In this document: positions 26,864 through 34,688 of the stretch, one piece after another
Layout: the number at the start of each line of letters is the position of its first letter
Numbering within the stretch: the first letter of the stretch is position 1
NCBI RefSeq assembly: GCF_015645095.1
Contig: NZ_JADOTW010000006.1
Location: 62,001-126,000 of the forward strand
Direction: 5' to 3'
Length of the DNA: 64,000 nt
DNA from: Halomonas sp. 328
GTDB taxonomy: Bacteria; Pseudomonadota; Gammaproteobacteria; Pseudomonadales; Halomonadaceae
Notes under the pieces: generated by a model
What the model was told of the DNA's origin: nothing
Database searches by the model: none
Seen by the model: only the letters and a program-made list of their open reading frames with translations
Translations under genes and position numbers: made by a program

Positions 26864-28441
26864 TCAGGGCGAGCAGGGTTCGCTCGCCACGGCGCCAGAT
26901 TCCTCCTCGCCGATCGCCCCCACGTGTCGCAGCGCCAGGGTGGCCAGTAGCGCCAGGCCGAGGGCGCCGATCCCGCCCACCAGGGCCGTGACGCTCAACC
27001 CCGCGACGAACGCTACCTGCGCCTCCACCAGCAGGTCCGCAGGCAGCCGCTCGGCGACGGACAAGGCCGCCCATAGGCTGTCGCCGAGCGCCTCGGCCAC
27101 CTCGACCGTCATCTGCTCCGGGATCCGATCGGCGATCTGCAGGCGGTAGACCAGGGTCGCCAGGCTGCCCAGCAGGGCCACGCCCAGCGCCAGGCCCAGC
27201 TCCTGGACCATCTCGGACATCGCCGAGGCGGAGCCGGCCTTGTCCGCCGGTGCGGCCCCCACCACCAGGTCCGTCCCCAGGGCGGCGATGGTGCCCAGGC
27301 CGAGATAGGCCAGCGAGAATCCGGCGATCGCCATGCCCACCCCGCTGGCATTCACTTCCACGGCAGCCAGCAGCCAGTAGCCCAGCGTCGAGAGCGCCAG
27401 GGCGGCCCCCACCACATAGCCCGGCCGTATGCGGCGAGCGAGCAGCGGCGCCATGATGCCCGCCAGCACCATCATCAGCGCCGGCGGCCCCATCCACAGC
27501 CCCGCCACCAACGGCGTGAGCCCCGCCACCAGCTGCAGATACTGGGTCACCAGCAGCATCACGCCGGATACGCCGACCAGCCCCACCAGCAGCACCACCA
27601 GCGCGGCGCTGAAGGTGCGGCTACCGAACAGCCGCATATCGAGCAGCGGGCTGGCCAGGCGCCGCTGGCGACGCACGAAGAGCAGCGCACCGAGGAGGCC
27701 CACGGCCATGGCCAGCAGCGCCTCCGGGGCGAACCCCGCCTTGGCGAGCTCCTTCACCCCATAGATCGCCGGCAGGATGGCCACCAGCGACAGCAGCACG
27801 CTAGGCAGATCCAGGCGACCGGCCCGGGGAGCACGGTACTCCGGCAGCAGCAGCGGCGCGGCCAGGAGCAGCACGGCCACCACCGGCACCGCCACCAGGA
27901 AGGCCGCGCCCCACCAGAAATGCGCCAGCAGCACACCACCCACCACCGGGCCCAGCGCCATGCCCAGGGCGAACATGGTGGCCCAGACGCCGATGGCCAG
28001 GGCGCGCTGACGCACGTCGCCGAACAGGTTGCTGATCAGCGCCAGGGTCGAGGGCATCAGGGTCGCGCCGGCCACGCCGAGCACCGCGCGGGCGGCGATC
28101 AACATGGCGGCGCTGGTGGCATAGGCGGCGATTACCGAGGTGATGCCGAAGGCCACGGCGCCGATCATCAGCAGCCGGCGTCGGCCGATGCGATCGCCCA
28201 GGGTGCCCATGGTGATCAGGAAGCCGGCGATCATGAAACCGTAGGCATCCATGATCCACAGCGCCTGGGTGCTGCTCGGTTGCAGATCCGCCGCCAGGGC
28301 CGGCAGCGCCAGATAGAGAATGGTGACGTCGAGGCCGAGCAGCACGGTGGGCAGTGCCAACACCGCCAGGCCGGCCCACGCCTTGATGCCCGCCCGCCGC
28401 CGGGCGACGCACGTATCTAATCCTTCGTTGAGGGAAACCAT
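26864..28441 (-). CDS. DHA2-family 14-helix MFS drug exporter (SmvA/EmrB-like)
   Basis: The 525-residue protein has about 14 membrane segments and the DHA2 markers: PTVLLGLDVTILYLALPALA in helix 1, then ALWIMDAYGFMIAGFLITMG, LGDRIGRRRLLMIGA and ALGPVVGGVLLAHFWWGAAF. It resembles SmvA, the methyl-viologen and cationic biocide exporter. ATG 28441 follows AAAGGAGG. It is divergent from an XRE/MmyB-type regulator, which probably senses a substrate of the pump. Confidence 0.88.
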   Translation of the reverse strand: MVSLNEGLDTCVARRRAGIKAWAGLAVLALPTVLLGLDVTILYLALPALAADLQPSSTQALWIMDAYGFMIAGFLITMGTLGDRIGRRRLLMIGAVAFGITSVIAAYATSAAMLIAARAVLGVAGATLMPSTLALISNLFGDVRQRALAIGVWATMFALGMALGPVVGGVLLAHFWWGAAFLVAVPVVAVLLLAAPLLLPEYRAPRAGRLDLPSVLLSLVAILPAIYGVKELAKAGFAPEALLAMAVGLLGALLFVRRQRRLASPLLDMRLFGSRTFSAALVVLLVGLVGVSGVMLLVTQYLQLVAGLTPLVAGLWMGPPALMMVLAGIMAPLLARRIRPGYVVGAALALSTLGYWLLAAVEVNASGVGMAIAGFSLAYLGLGTIAALGTDLVVGAAPADKAGSASAMSEMVQELGLALGVALLGSLATLVYRLQIADRIPEQMTVEVAEALGDSLWAALSVAERLPADLLVEAQVAFVAGLSVTALVGGIGALGLALLATLALRHVGAIGEEESGAVASEPCSP

Positions 28442-28507
28442 GCCATGCCTCCTTTCCTTAGGGTTGGCATGGTAGTCTTGGCCTACATTAATAGGGTTAC
28501 AATATAG

Positions 28508-28540
28508 CCAGTTATCCTATTACTACTGGTAACTACCTGG
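28508..28540. promoter_or_regulatory. Imperfect inverted repeat before the MmyB-like regulator
   Basis: CCAGTTATCC and GGTAACTACCTGG form an imperfect inverted repeat just upstream of ATG 28550, in the divergent region shared with the MFS exporter gene. It is a candidate operator; the site is inferred from symmetry only. Confidence 0.35.
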
Positions 28541-28549
28541 AGCATTGCC

Positions 28550-29344
28550 ATGGCCGGGCGCAGCCTCGACAGGACCAGAGGCGAACTCACTGACTTCCTG
28601 GTCCATCATCGCCACAAGCTGACGCCGGCCGACGTCGGCCTGCCCTCCACCGGCCGCCGACGCACGCCCGGGCTGCGCCGCGAGGAGGTGGCCACCCTCG
28701 CCGGCGTGGGGCTGACCTGGTACACCTGGTTCGAACAGGGGCGCGACATCAACGTCTCGGAGAGTTTTCTGCTGCGCGTATCCAAGGCCCTGAAGCTGGA
28801 CGACGCCGAGTGCTGCCACCTCTTTCTGCTCGCCCACCGCCGTCCGCCACCGGTGGAGGCCTATCAGTGGCAAGCGATCCCGCCCCTGGTACAGGCGCTG
28901 ATGGACGACATGCCAAGGCCCGCCTATGTGATCAACCTGCGCTGGGACGTGATCGCCTGGAACGCCACGGCCGACGACCTGTTCGGCTTCAGCAGCAGGG
29001 AAGCCGGTGAGCGCAATATGATACGCCTGGCATTCGCCGACCCGGCACTGCGCCAGCGCCTCCCCGACTGGCAACAGGACGCCCCTCGCCTACTCGCCCA
29101 GTTTCGCTGTGACCTGGCGGCCGCCCCCAGGGACCCCGCCATGCAGGAACTGATCGAGTCGCTCGCCAAGCTGTCACCGGATTTTCGCCGCTGGTGGGAG
29201 CAACCCAATCATGAGACCTACCGCTACGGCATCGGCCACCTGCTCGATGCCGAGGGCATGCCGCGCGACTTCGATCACGAGACGCTGATCGTCGACGAGC
29301 ACCGCCACCTGCGGATGGTCGTCTATTTCGCGACCTCGGCCTGA
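28550..29344 (+). CDS. XRE-family regulator with MmyB-like ligand domain
   Basis: The 264-residue protein has an N-terminal HTH (RTPGLRREEVATLAGVGLTW, then YTWFEQGRDINVSESFLLRV). The C-terminal MmyB-like PAS-type domain follows (PAYVINLRWDVIAWNATADD, then SPDFRRWWEQPNHETYRYG, ending LRMVVYFATS). This type binds small molecules, possibly fatty acids. It is divergent from the DHA2 exporter with about 108 bases between them, so control of the pump is inferred. Confidence 0.9.
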   Translation: MAGRSLDRTRGELTDFLVHHRHKLTPADVGLPSTGRRRTPGLRREEVATLAGVGLTWYTWFEQGRDINVSESFLLRVSKALKLDDAECCHLFLLAHRRPPPVEAYQWQAIPPLVQALMDDMPRPAYVINLRWDVIAWNATADDLFGFSSREAGERNMIRLAFADPALRQRLPDWQQDAPRLLAQFRCDLAAAPRDPAMQELIESLAKLSPDFRRWWEQPNHETYRYGIGHLLDAEGMPRDFDHETLIVDEHRHLRMVVYFATSA

Positions 29345-29363
29345 GACCCGCCGGACGAGAGAC

Positions 29364-29465
29364 TCGAAGACCGCAGCGTGGAACCCTTCAGCCAGCCCAG
29401 GTGAAATGCCGGGTCGATGCCTCCTTCCAGCATGTCGCTGATCCGAATGCCGCTGCCCGGACGCG
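29364..29465 (-). pseudogene. Fragment of a LysR gene, paralogous to the intact gene at 32159-33079
   Basis: On the minus strand this stretch encodes RISDMLEGGIDPAFHLGWLK, which matches RISDMLEEGIDLAFRLGWLK in the intact LysR gene (around 32640-32680). About 79 of 92 aligned bases are identical by eye. There is no HTH part and no start nearby. It is a decayed piece of a second copy, lying between the MmyB-like gene and the adenylate-kinase-like gene. Confidence 0.85.
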
Positions 29466-29590
29466 CCCCTGCCGCGCCTCTTGCCCCATGGCGCAAGATG
29501 GCTATAATGCGCCGCCCGCGCCAATGGCCATCGGGCCATTGCCAAGCGGGGCGACGGATCGCTCCTCTCCATGTCAGGGACAAACAACGC

Positions 29591-30139
29591 ATGACGGTAC
29601 GACTGCATCTCTTCGGTGCCTCGGGCTCCGGAACGACGACCCTGGGCGCGGCGCTGGCCAGGCATCTGGATATCCCCTTTCTGGATACCGACGCCTACTA
29701 TTGGCAGCCCACCGACCCTCCGTTCACCACCAAACGCGCGCCTGCCGAGCGAATCGCCCTGATCGAGCGCGAGATCGCGGCCCACGATTCCTGGGTTCTG
29801 GCCGGCTCCTTATGCAGCTGGGGCGATCCCTTGCTCCCCCATTTCACCCTGGCGATCTTTCTCTCGCTTCCCCATGAGCTGCGCATGCGGCGACTGCTCG
29901 ACCGCGAGCGGTCACGCTACGGGGATCACATCGAGCCGGGCGGTGATAGGCATGATGCCCATCGGGAGTTCATGGAGTGGGCCAGGCGCTACGACACCGG
30001 CAAGGCACCACTGCGCAGCCGCGACCTTCACGAGCGCTGGCTACGTCGACTCGCGTGCCCCGTCATGCGGCTCGACTCGCAGCAACCGGTAGAGACCCTC
30101 TGTGAGGTGGTGCTGGCCCGCCTGTCCCAACCAGGGTGA
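29591..30139 (+). CDS. P-loop nucleoside/adenylate-kinase-like protein
   Basis: The 182-residue protein has a Walker A loop near its start (FGASGSGTTTLGAALA), then LDIPFLDTDAYYWQP with the acidic residues typical of small-molecule kinases. A lid-like region follows (ERSRYGDHIEPGG). The group is usually annotated as adenylate kinase or shikimate-kinase-like P-loop ATPase; the true substrate is unknown. ATG 29591 has no strong ribosome-binding site. The downstream 117 bases (30140-30256) hold no gene that I can defend. Confidence 0.8.
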   Translation: MTVRLHLFGASGSGTTTLGAALARHLDIPFLDTDAYYWQPTDPPFTTKRAPAERIALIEREIAAHDSWVLAGSLCSWGDPLLPHFTLAIFLSLPHELRMRRLLDRERSRYGDHIEPGGDRHDAHREFMEWARRYDTGKAPLRSRDLHERWLRRLACPVMRLDSQQPVETLCEVVLARLSQPG

Positions 30140-30256
30140 TAGCCGTGACGATCAGGCCGAGCAAGGCGCCCGCCACGGCATCGCCGCCAGGCGCCTTCTC
30201 GCCGTTCGTCCTCGCACGTCAGAGGCTGGGTCCCTCGTGGTTGTGGAGGGCTCCAC

Positions 30257-30541
30257 CTAATCACGGCCGAATTGTTCGGCCAGGTAATCCAGCACCTGCC
30301 CGCGTACCTCCGGGGCCATCTGCCACATGCCATGCTGCTCGACCATCCAGTCGAGCACCTCGTCCCAGGTCTCCCGCGACAGGCGCTGCTGGCGGATGAT
30401 CGCCGAGGAGTGGCAGGCCAGGCAGTTCTGGTAGGTTTCCAGCCGGCCGTCACCCTCGGGCAGGCCACCGAAGTCGTCGCTGGCCTGCAGCGGCAGGCCG
30501 CAGGCCAGCCCGAGCCATACCACGCACAACCCGCGTGCCAT
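30257..30541 (-). CDS. sorB: Small c-type cytochrome, sulfite dehydrogenase subunit SorB
   Basis: The 94-residue product starts with a signal peptide (ARGLCVVWLGLACGLPLQA). It has one heme-c motif CLACH (Cys40, Cys43, His44) and a downstream Met (GMWQMAP) able to serve as the sixth ligand. The start at 30541 follows GGAGGTGAAC. It lies 13 bases downstream of sorA on the same strand. The pair matches the periplasmic SorAB sulfite:cytochrome c oxidoreductase, in which SorB accepts electrons from the molybdenum subunit. Confidence 0.85.
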   Translation of the reverse strand: MARGLCVVWLGLACGLPLQASDDFGGLPEGDGRLETYQNCLACHSSAIIRQQRLSRETWDEVLDWMVEQHGMWQMAPEVRGQVLDYLAEQFGRD

Positions 30542-30554
30542 GTTCACCTCCGAC

Positions 30555-31868
30555 TCAGACGGCGCGGACCGCGATGCGGTGCTGCGAGTTGTTGAGGTAG
30601 CCGCGCGGGTTCCACCCGGGGACCACCGCCGGCTGCATCACGCCCTGGTCGTCGGTGGCCCGCGCCCAGACCTCGAAGTAGCCCGGCGAGGGTAGCTCGA
30701 TCTCGGCCCGCCAGTGCTGCCAGGCATAGGGGTTGACCGGCTCGTCCAGTGCCGCCTCTTGCCAGGTCGCACCGAAATCGATGGAAACATGCATGGCGGC
30801 CACCCGGTGATCGCCCGCCCAGGCGTGTCCCCGCACCCTCAGGGGCTCGTCCCGGGACACCGCCACGGGGCTCTGCGGATAGGTGATCACCGACTTCACC
30901 GGCATCGATGCCATGACCACCATGTCCTCGTCGGGCACCTCGGCACCAGGCTCCACCGGGTAGCGGGGCACGCGATAGGAGAGGCCGGTCATGCCCTGAC
31001 CGTCATGCTCCTGATCGCGCAGCCAGATCCGTGTCACCCACTTCTGGGAGCAGGAGCCGGCCCAGCCGGGAATCAAGAGTCGCAGCGGCCCGCCATGGGC
31101 CAGCGGCAACGGCTCCCCGTTCATCCCCCAGACCAGCATGTTCTGTTCTTCCAGCGCCTTGTCGATCGGTACCCCACGGCTGAGCGCATCGCGCCCCGGG
31201 TCGCCGGAGAGGTGTGGATCGGCACCGTAATGCGCGGTGTAGACGGCCGAGGCCCCGACACCGGCGGCTTCCAGCACGTCCTTGAGCCGGCACCCGGTCC
31301 ATTCGCCGTTGCCGACGGCCCCGATGACCCACTGGTTGCCCCGTGGCGAGGGGTTGAAACCGGCCCGACCATTGCCGCCACACTCCAGTTGCGCCTGACG
31401 GGTGATCGTCTCGAAGCGGGTCTTGAGCTCGCCCAGGCTAAACTCCAGGGGGCTTTCGACCTCACCGTCGATCGTCAGCCTCCAGCCGTCGGGATCCTCG
31501 CTCGCCTCGGGCAGGCCCCCGTTGTTACGCACGAAGAAGTGGCGTATGGGGGTGACCTCATCATCGAGCAGATGCACCGGCGTCTCGAGATTGATCGGCC
31601 GGTCGTTGCGGATGATGATGCCCTCCTTGCCGAGGATCTCGAAATCGCCCACCTCCTCGGCCAGGGCCGCCGGAATCAGCCCACCGGGCATGTGCCGGGC
31701 GAAGGGGATGGAGGCGGCACCCACCGCCGCGGTCATGGCGGCCAATCCCGCGCCCTTGAGGAAACCGCGCCGGTTGGTGTCGGTAATACGCCCGAACACC
31801 AGCCAGTCGGCGCGCTCGGGGTCCTGATCATAGAGCTCACGCAGGCCCCGCTCATTCTTGTCTGACAT
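30555..31868 (-). CDS. sorA: Sulfite dehydrogenase molybdenum subunit SorA
   Basis: The 437-residue product has a Tat signal (RRGFLKGAG, residues 33-41), so it should be exported folded with its molybdopterin cofactor. The sulfite oxidase core has the molybdenum-ligating Cys163 in LECGGNGRAG, then AVGNGEWTGCRLKDVLEAAG, RLLIPGWAGSCSQKWVTRIW and a C-terminal dimerisation domain (DEPLRVRGHAWAGDHRVAAM). It oxidises sulfite to sulfate in the periplasm, passing electrons to SorB. ATG 31868 follows GGGAGG. It is the first gene of the two-gene operon sorAB. Confidence 0.92.
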   Translation of the reverse strand: MSDKNERGLRELYDQDPERADWLVFGRITDTNRRGFLKGAGLAAMTAAVGAASIPFARHMPGGLIPAALAEEVGDFEILGKEGIIIRNDRPINLETPVHLLDDEVTPIRHFFVRNNGGLPEASEDPDGWRLTIDGEVESPLEFSLGELKTRFETITRQAQLECGGNGRAGFNPSPRGNQWVIGAVGNGEWTGCRLKDVLEAAGVGASAVYTAHYGADPHLSGDPGRDALSRGVPIDKALEEQNMLVWGMNGEPLPLAHGGPLRLLIPGWAGSCSQKWVTRIWLRDQEHDGQGMTGLSYRVPRYPVEPGAEVPDEDMVVMASMPVKSVITYPQSPVAVSRDEPLRVRGHAWAGDHRVAAMHVSIDFGATWQEAALDEPVNPYAWQHWRAEIELPSPGYFEVWARATDDQGVMQPAVVPGWNPRGYLNNSQHRIAVRAV

Positions 31869-32063
31869 CTCAGCCTCCCGACCCGGTCGTTGCCATATCG
31901 GTGGATAAGACATCCCTGTGTGCTCGTCGGCTTGGCTAATCCTGCCTTGCCATGTCGCCATCTCAGATTAGCCCAGCCGCCGCATTTCCACCGGATACGC
32001 CAGGGCCGGCCATCGGCCCGCTCGCCCCCAGGACGTCCCCACCACCCCGAGGCGGCTGCTCCC

Positions 32064-32168
32064 GTGTTGCACGATGCCTGCCTGACCTCACGGTGACTGC
32101 CATACCGCCTTCGAGAGCTACCGACGCTGCCTCGGCGGCAAGTCGTCGTCATGCCCACCTACGACGAA
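32064..32168 (+). pseudogene. 5' fragment of a VOC/PhnB-type gene
   Basis: This stretch aligns with the first 105 or so bases of the intact VOC gene at 35789. Both have the start region (GTG here against ATG there) followed by TTG and then GATGCC or AATGCC, then CTGACCT. Both then read GACTGC with GCCTTCGAG and GCTGCCTCGGCGG. The fragment has small deletions that break the frame (a TGA appears early) and ends near 32168. It overlaps the 3' end of the LysR gene, whose stop codon lies inside it. Confidence 0.8.
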
Positions 32169-33079
32169 GCTTCCCCAGTCTCGTCCGCCAGCCACACCTG
32201 GAAGAACGTCATAAAGGCCCGCACCCGTGCCGGCAGGTGGCGTCCTGGCGGATAGACGGCATGCACGCCGCCACTGGGCAGCGACCACGCCGGCAACACC
32301 CGCACCAGCCGCCCGGCACGCAGCTCCGCCTCGGCCGAGATATCGGCCATCACCGAAATGCCGCCCCCCGCCACCAGCAGGGCGCTCAGCGCCGCGGTGG
32401 AGTTGGCGGCGAGCCGCGCCTTCATCTGCACCCGGCGGCTCTCCTCGCCGCGCCGGAAGGTCCAGGTCAGGGGCGAGGCCAGCGGCGTGAAGGCCACCCA
32501 GGCATGCTCGGCCAGTGCCTCGGGATCGTCCGGCGTGCCATGCCGCGCCAGGTAATCGGGTGAGGCCACCAGGTACTGCTGGAACGCCCCCAGGGATCGC
32601 GACCGCAGCGTGGAATCCTTCAGCCAACCCAGGCGAAAGGCCAGGTCGATGCCCTCTTCCAGCATGTCGCTGATCCGGTCGCCACTGCGCAGCTCGATGC
32701 GCAGCTCCGGATGCCGCCGCCCGAACTCGACCACCGCCGGCCCCAGTACCCGGGTCGCGTAGTCTTCCGGGGCGGTCAGGCGCAGCGCGCCACGCAACCG
32801 CTGGTCATCGCCCTCGGCGGCGGCCAGGGCCTCCTGCAACCCCGCCAGCAACGGCCGGCACTCGCGATAGAGGGTCTCGCCGGCCTGGGTCGGCTGGACT
32901 CGTCGGGTGGTGCGCTGGAACAGCGTCACCCCCAGGCGTTCCTCCAGCTGGCAGATCTGCAGGCTGACCTTGGTCTTGGTGCAGCCCAGCCGCTCCGCCG
33001 CGGCGGTGAAGCTGCCCGCCTCCACCAGCGCCAGGAAGAGCGGCAGGCCATTGAGGTCGAGTTCGTCGGGACGGGACAT
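32159..33079 (-). CDS. LysR-family transcriptional regulator
   Basis: The 306-residue protein has a LysR HTH (LFLALVEAGSFTAAAERLGC, then TKVSLQICQLEERLGVTLFQ) and an effector domain (RGALRLTAPEDYATRVLGPA, then RISDMLEEGIDLAFRLGWLK). It is divergent from an SDR/NmrA-like gene with a perfect 9-base inverted repeat between them. Its last few codons (EASS) and stop overlap the remnant of a VOC gene, so the C-terminus was probably rebuilt by a deletion. The rest of the protein looks complete. Confidence 0.88.
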   Translation of the reverse strand: MSRPDELDLNGLPLFLALVEAGSFTAAAERLGCTKTKVSLQICQLEERLGVTLFQRTTRRVQPTQAGETLYRECRPLLAGLQEALAAAEGDDQRLRGALRLTAPEDYATRVLGPAVVEFGRRHPELRIELRSGDRISDMLEEGIDLAFRLGWLKDSTLRSRSLGAFQQYLVASPDYLARHGTPDDPEALAEHAWVAFTPLASPLTWTFRRGEESRRVQMKARLAANSTAALSALLVAGGGISVMADISAEAELRAGRLVRVLPAWSLPSGGVHAVYPPGRHLPARVRAFMTFFQVWLADETGEASS

Positions 33080-33087
33080 GGGGCCTC

Positions 33088-33110
33088 ACTGTTATCAAAT
33101 AGATAACAGT
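33088..33110. promoter_or_regulatory. Perfect LysR-type operator between LysR and SDR genes
   Basis: ACTGTTATC-AAATA-GATAACAGT is a perfect 9-base inverted repeat with a 5-base spacer, 8 bases upstream of the LysR start codon. It contains the T-N11-A core typical of LysR binding sites. Confidence 0.8.
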
Positions 33111-33191
33111 AAAATATCAGAGCGGCTATTTTTCAAATCAATCAACCCGCCCACAATGCGCTCATCTTCCCCCTGAAACAGGAGACACAAG

Positions 33192-33830
33192 ATGAAGATT
33201 GCATTGATCGGCGCCAGCGGTTTTATCGGCTCGGCCCTGCTCGACGAGGCACTCGCCCGCGGCCACGAGGTCAAGGCCCTGGTCACCCGCCCGGAACGCC
33301 TCGCCACCCGCGACGACCTCGGCGTCGAGAAGAGCGATGTCCTGGACAGCGCCGCCCTCACCGAGCAGCTGCGCGGTGCCGAGGTGGTGCTCAGCGCCTT
33401 CAGCGGCCACGCCCAGGAGGACGTCTACGGCTACTACGTGAAGGGCTTCGACGCCATCCTCGCCGCCACCCAGGCCGCCGGCGTGCCGCGCCTGATGGTG
33501 GTCGGCGGCGCCGCCTCCCTGGAGGTGGCCCCGGGTCAGTTGCTGCTCGACGCCCCGGGCTTCCCCGACGCCTATCGCGCCACCGCCGAGGGTGCCAAGA
33601 CCGCCCTGGAGCGGTTGCGTGCCCAGCAGGCCCAGGCCTGGACGATGCTCTCGCCGGCCGCCGAGATCTTCCCCGGCGAGCGCACCGGGACATTCCGCCT
33701 GGGCGGCGACGGCCTGCTCGGCGACGCCGAGGGCCAGAGCCGTATCTCGGTGCAGGACTACGCCGTGGCCATGCTCGACGAGCTGGAGACGCCCCGCCAC
33801 CCCAACCGGCGCTTCAGCGTCGCCTACTGA
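33192..33830 (+). CDS. NAD(P)-binding atypical SDR (YwnB/NmrA-like)
   Basis: The 212-residue protein has an N-terminal Rossmann fold with the glycine motif GASGFIGSAL (residues 7-16). It then has ARGHEVKALVTRPERLA, VVLSAFSGH and PRLMVVGGAASLEVAPGQLL. It belongs to the atypical SDRs without a catalytic Tyr-Lys pair, used as redox sensors or reductases. The start at 33192 follows GAAACAGGAGA. It is divergent from the LysR gene with a shared operator and convergent with a GST gene. Confidence 0.87.
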   Translation: MKIALIGASGFIGSALLDEALARGHEVKALVTRPERLATRDDLGVEKSDVLDSAALTEQLRGAEVVLSAFSGHAQEDVYGYYVKGFDAILAATQAAGVPRLMVVGGAASLEVAPGQLLLDAPGFPDAYRATAEGAKTALERLRAQQAQAWTMLSPAAEIFPGERTGTFRLGGDGLLGDAEGQSRISVQDYAVAMLDELETPRHPNRRFSVAY

Positions 33831-33837
33831 GCCCGGA

Positions 33838-33866
33838 GCCCCGGCCCGCCATCGGCGGGCCGGGGC
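33838..33866. terminator. Bidirectional hairpin between SDR and GST genes
   Basis: GCCCCGGCCCGCC and its complement form a perfect 13-base stem with loop ATC, between the convergent stop codons at 33830 and 33874. It probably serves both genes. Confidence 0.85.
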
Positions 33867-33873
33867 ACGACCT

Positions 33874-34581
33874 TCAGGCCGCCAGCCGCGGACGCAGCGT
33901 TTCCAGGGTGACGTGGCCCCGGAAGCCACCGGCGCCGTCGGGACTCTCGCCACGCTCGATGGCCTCGGCGAAGCGCACGGCCGCATCGGCCTTGAGTGTC
34001 GCCAGGTGTCGGGCCAGGTGCGGGTAGTCATGCTCGAGATCGAACAGCCGATGGTACTCGGCCCAGCGGGCGATACCGACGAAATAGGCATCCGCCAGGC
34101 TGCGGCGCTCGCCCAGCAGCCACGTTCGCTCGGCCAGCAGAGCATCGAGATGAGCACAACACTCTGCGACCTGCTGACGTCCCAACCGACGCAGCAATTC
34201 CTGCTCCACGCCGCTCATTCCTTGGCTGTCATATAGCGTCCACAGGGGGCCGAAGGCGCCGAAGAAGTCGGTGTTCAGGTAAGCGAGCATCTCGCTCAGC
34301 CGATCAAACTCGCGACTGCCCTGGGCAAAGCCCAATCCGGCCTCCCGGCCACGGGCCGCCAGGTGCTGCAGGATCGCCTGGCTCTCGGTCAGGGGCTCGC
34401 CCTCCTCCAGCAGCAGCGCCGGCGTCTTTAGCCGCGGGTTGATCTTGGCATAGAGGGGATCCCAGGGGTGTTCCAGCATCTCGATACGACACAGCCGGTA
34501 GGGCTGGCCCAGCCACTCCAGGGCCACGATCGAGCCGAATGAGCAGCCTTGGGGAACGCCATAGAAGAGGACGGGTTCCAT
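33874..34581 (-). CDS. Glutathione S-transferase
   Basis: The 235-residue protein has a thioredoxin-like N-terminal half with a GST pattern (EPVLFYGVPQGCSFGSIVAL, then NPRLKTPALLLEEGEPLTES, the glutathione-binding loop with the Glu-Ser pair). The helical C-terminal half has CAHLDALLAERTWLLGERRS and DAYFVGIARW. GSTs conjugate glutathione to electrophiles. ATG 34581 follows AAGGAG. It is divergent from a WYL regulator with an inverted repeat between them. Confidence 0.9.
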   Translation of the reverse strand: MEPVLFYGVPQGCSFGSIVALEWLGQPYRLCRIEMLEHPWDPLYAKINPRLKTPALLLEEGEPLTESQAILQHLAARGREAGLGFAQGSREFDRLSEMLAYLNTDFFGAFGPLWTLYDSQGMSGVEQELLRRLGRQQVAECCAHLDALLAERTWLLGERRSLADAYFVGIARWAEYHRLFDLEHDYPHLARHLATLKADAAVRFAEAIERGESPDGAGGFRGHVTLETLRPRLAA

Positions 34582-34653
34582 CTTTCACTCCTTGCGTGGG
34601 TCGATAACGGCCGACGCCCCATGCGTCTGGCCATGCAGGCAAGGTAGTGGCTA

Positions 34654-34676
34654 AATAGGGCAGAACCCGTCCTATT
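34654..34676. promoter_or_regulatory. Inverted repeat between GST and WYL regulator genes
   Basis: AATAGG-N11-CCTATT lies in the 107-base divergent region, close to the WYL start at 34689. It is a candidate operator for the WYL protein. Confidence 0.45.
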
Positions 34677-34688
34677 AAAAGCGGAAAA

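Noticed and set aside
28523..29074. Minus-strand frame opposite the MmyB-like gene
   Set aside because: It is an antisense shadow. The plus-strand protein has a clear HTH and MmyB-like domain.
30140..30256. Stretch resembling the 3' end of the MFS gene (about 26845-26885), including GTGACGATCAG
   Set aside because: The similarity covers only about 38 bases at moderate identity and no protein pattern continues, so I could not separate a relic from chance.
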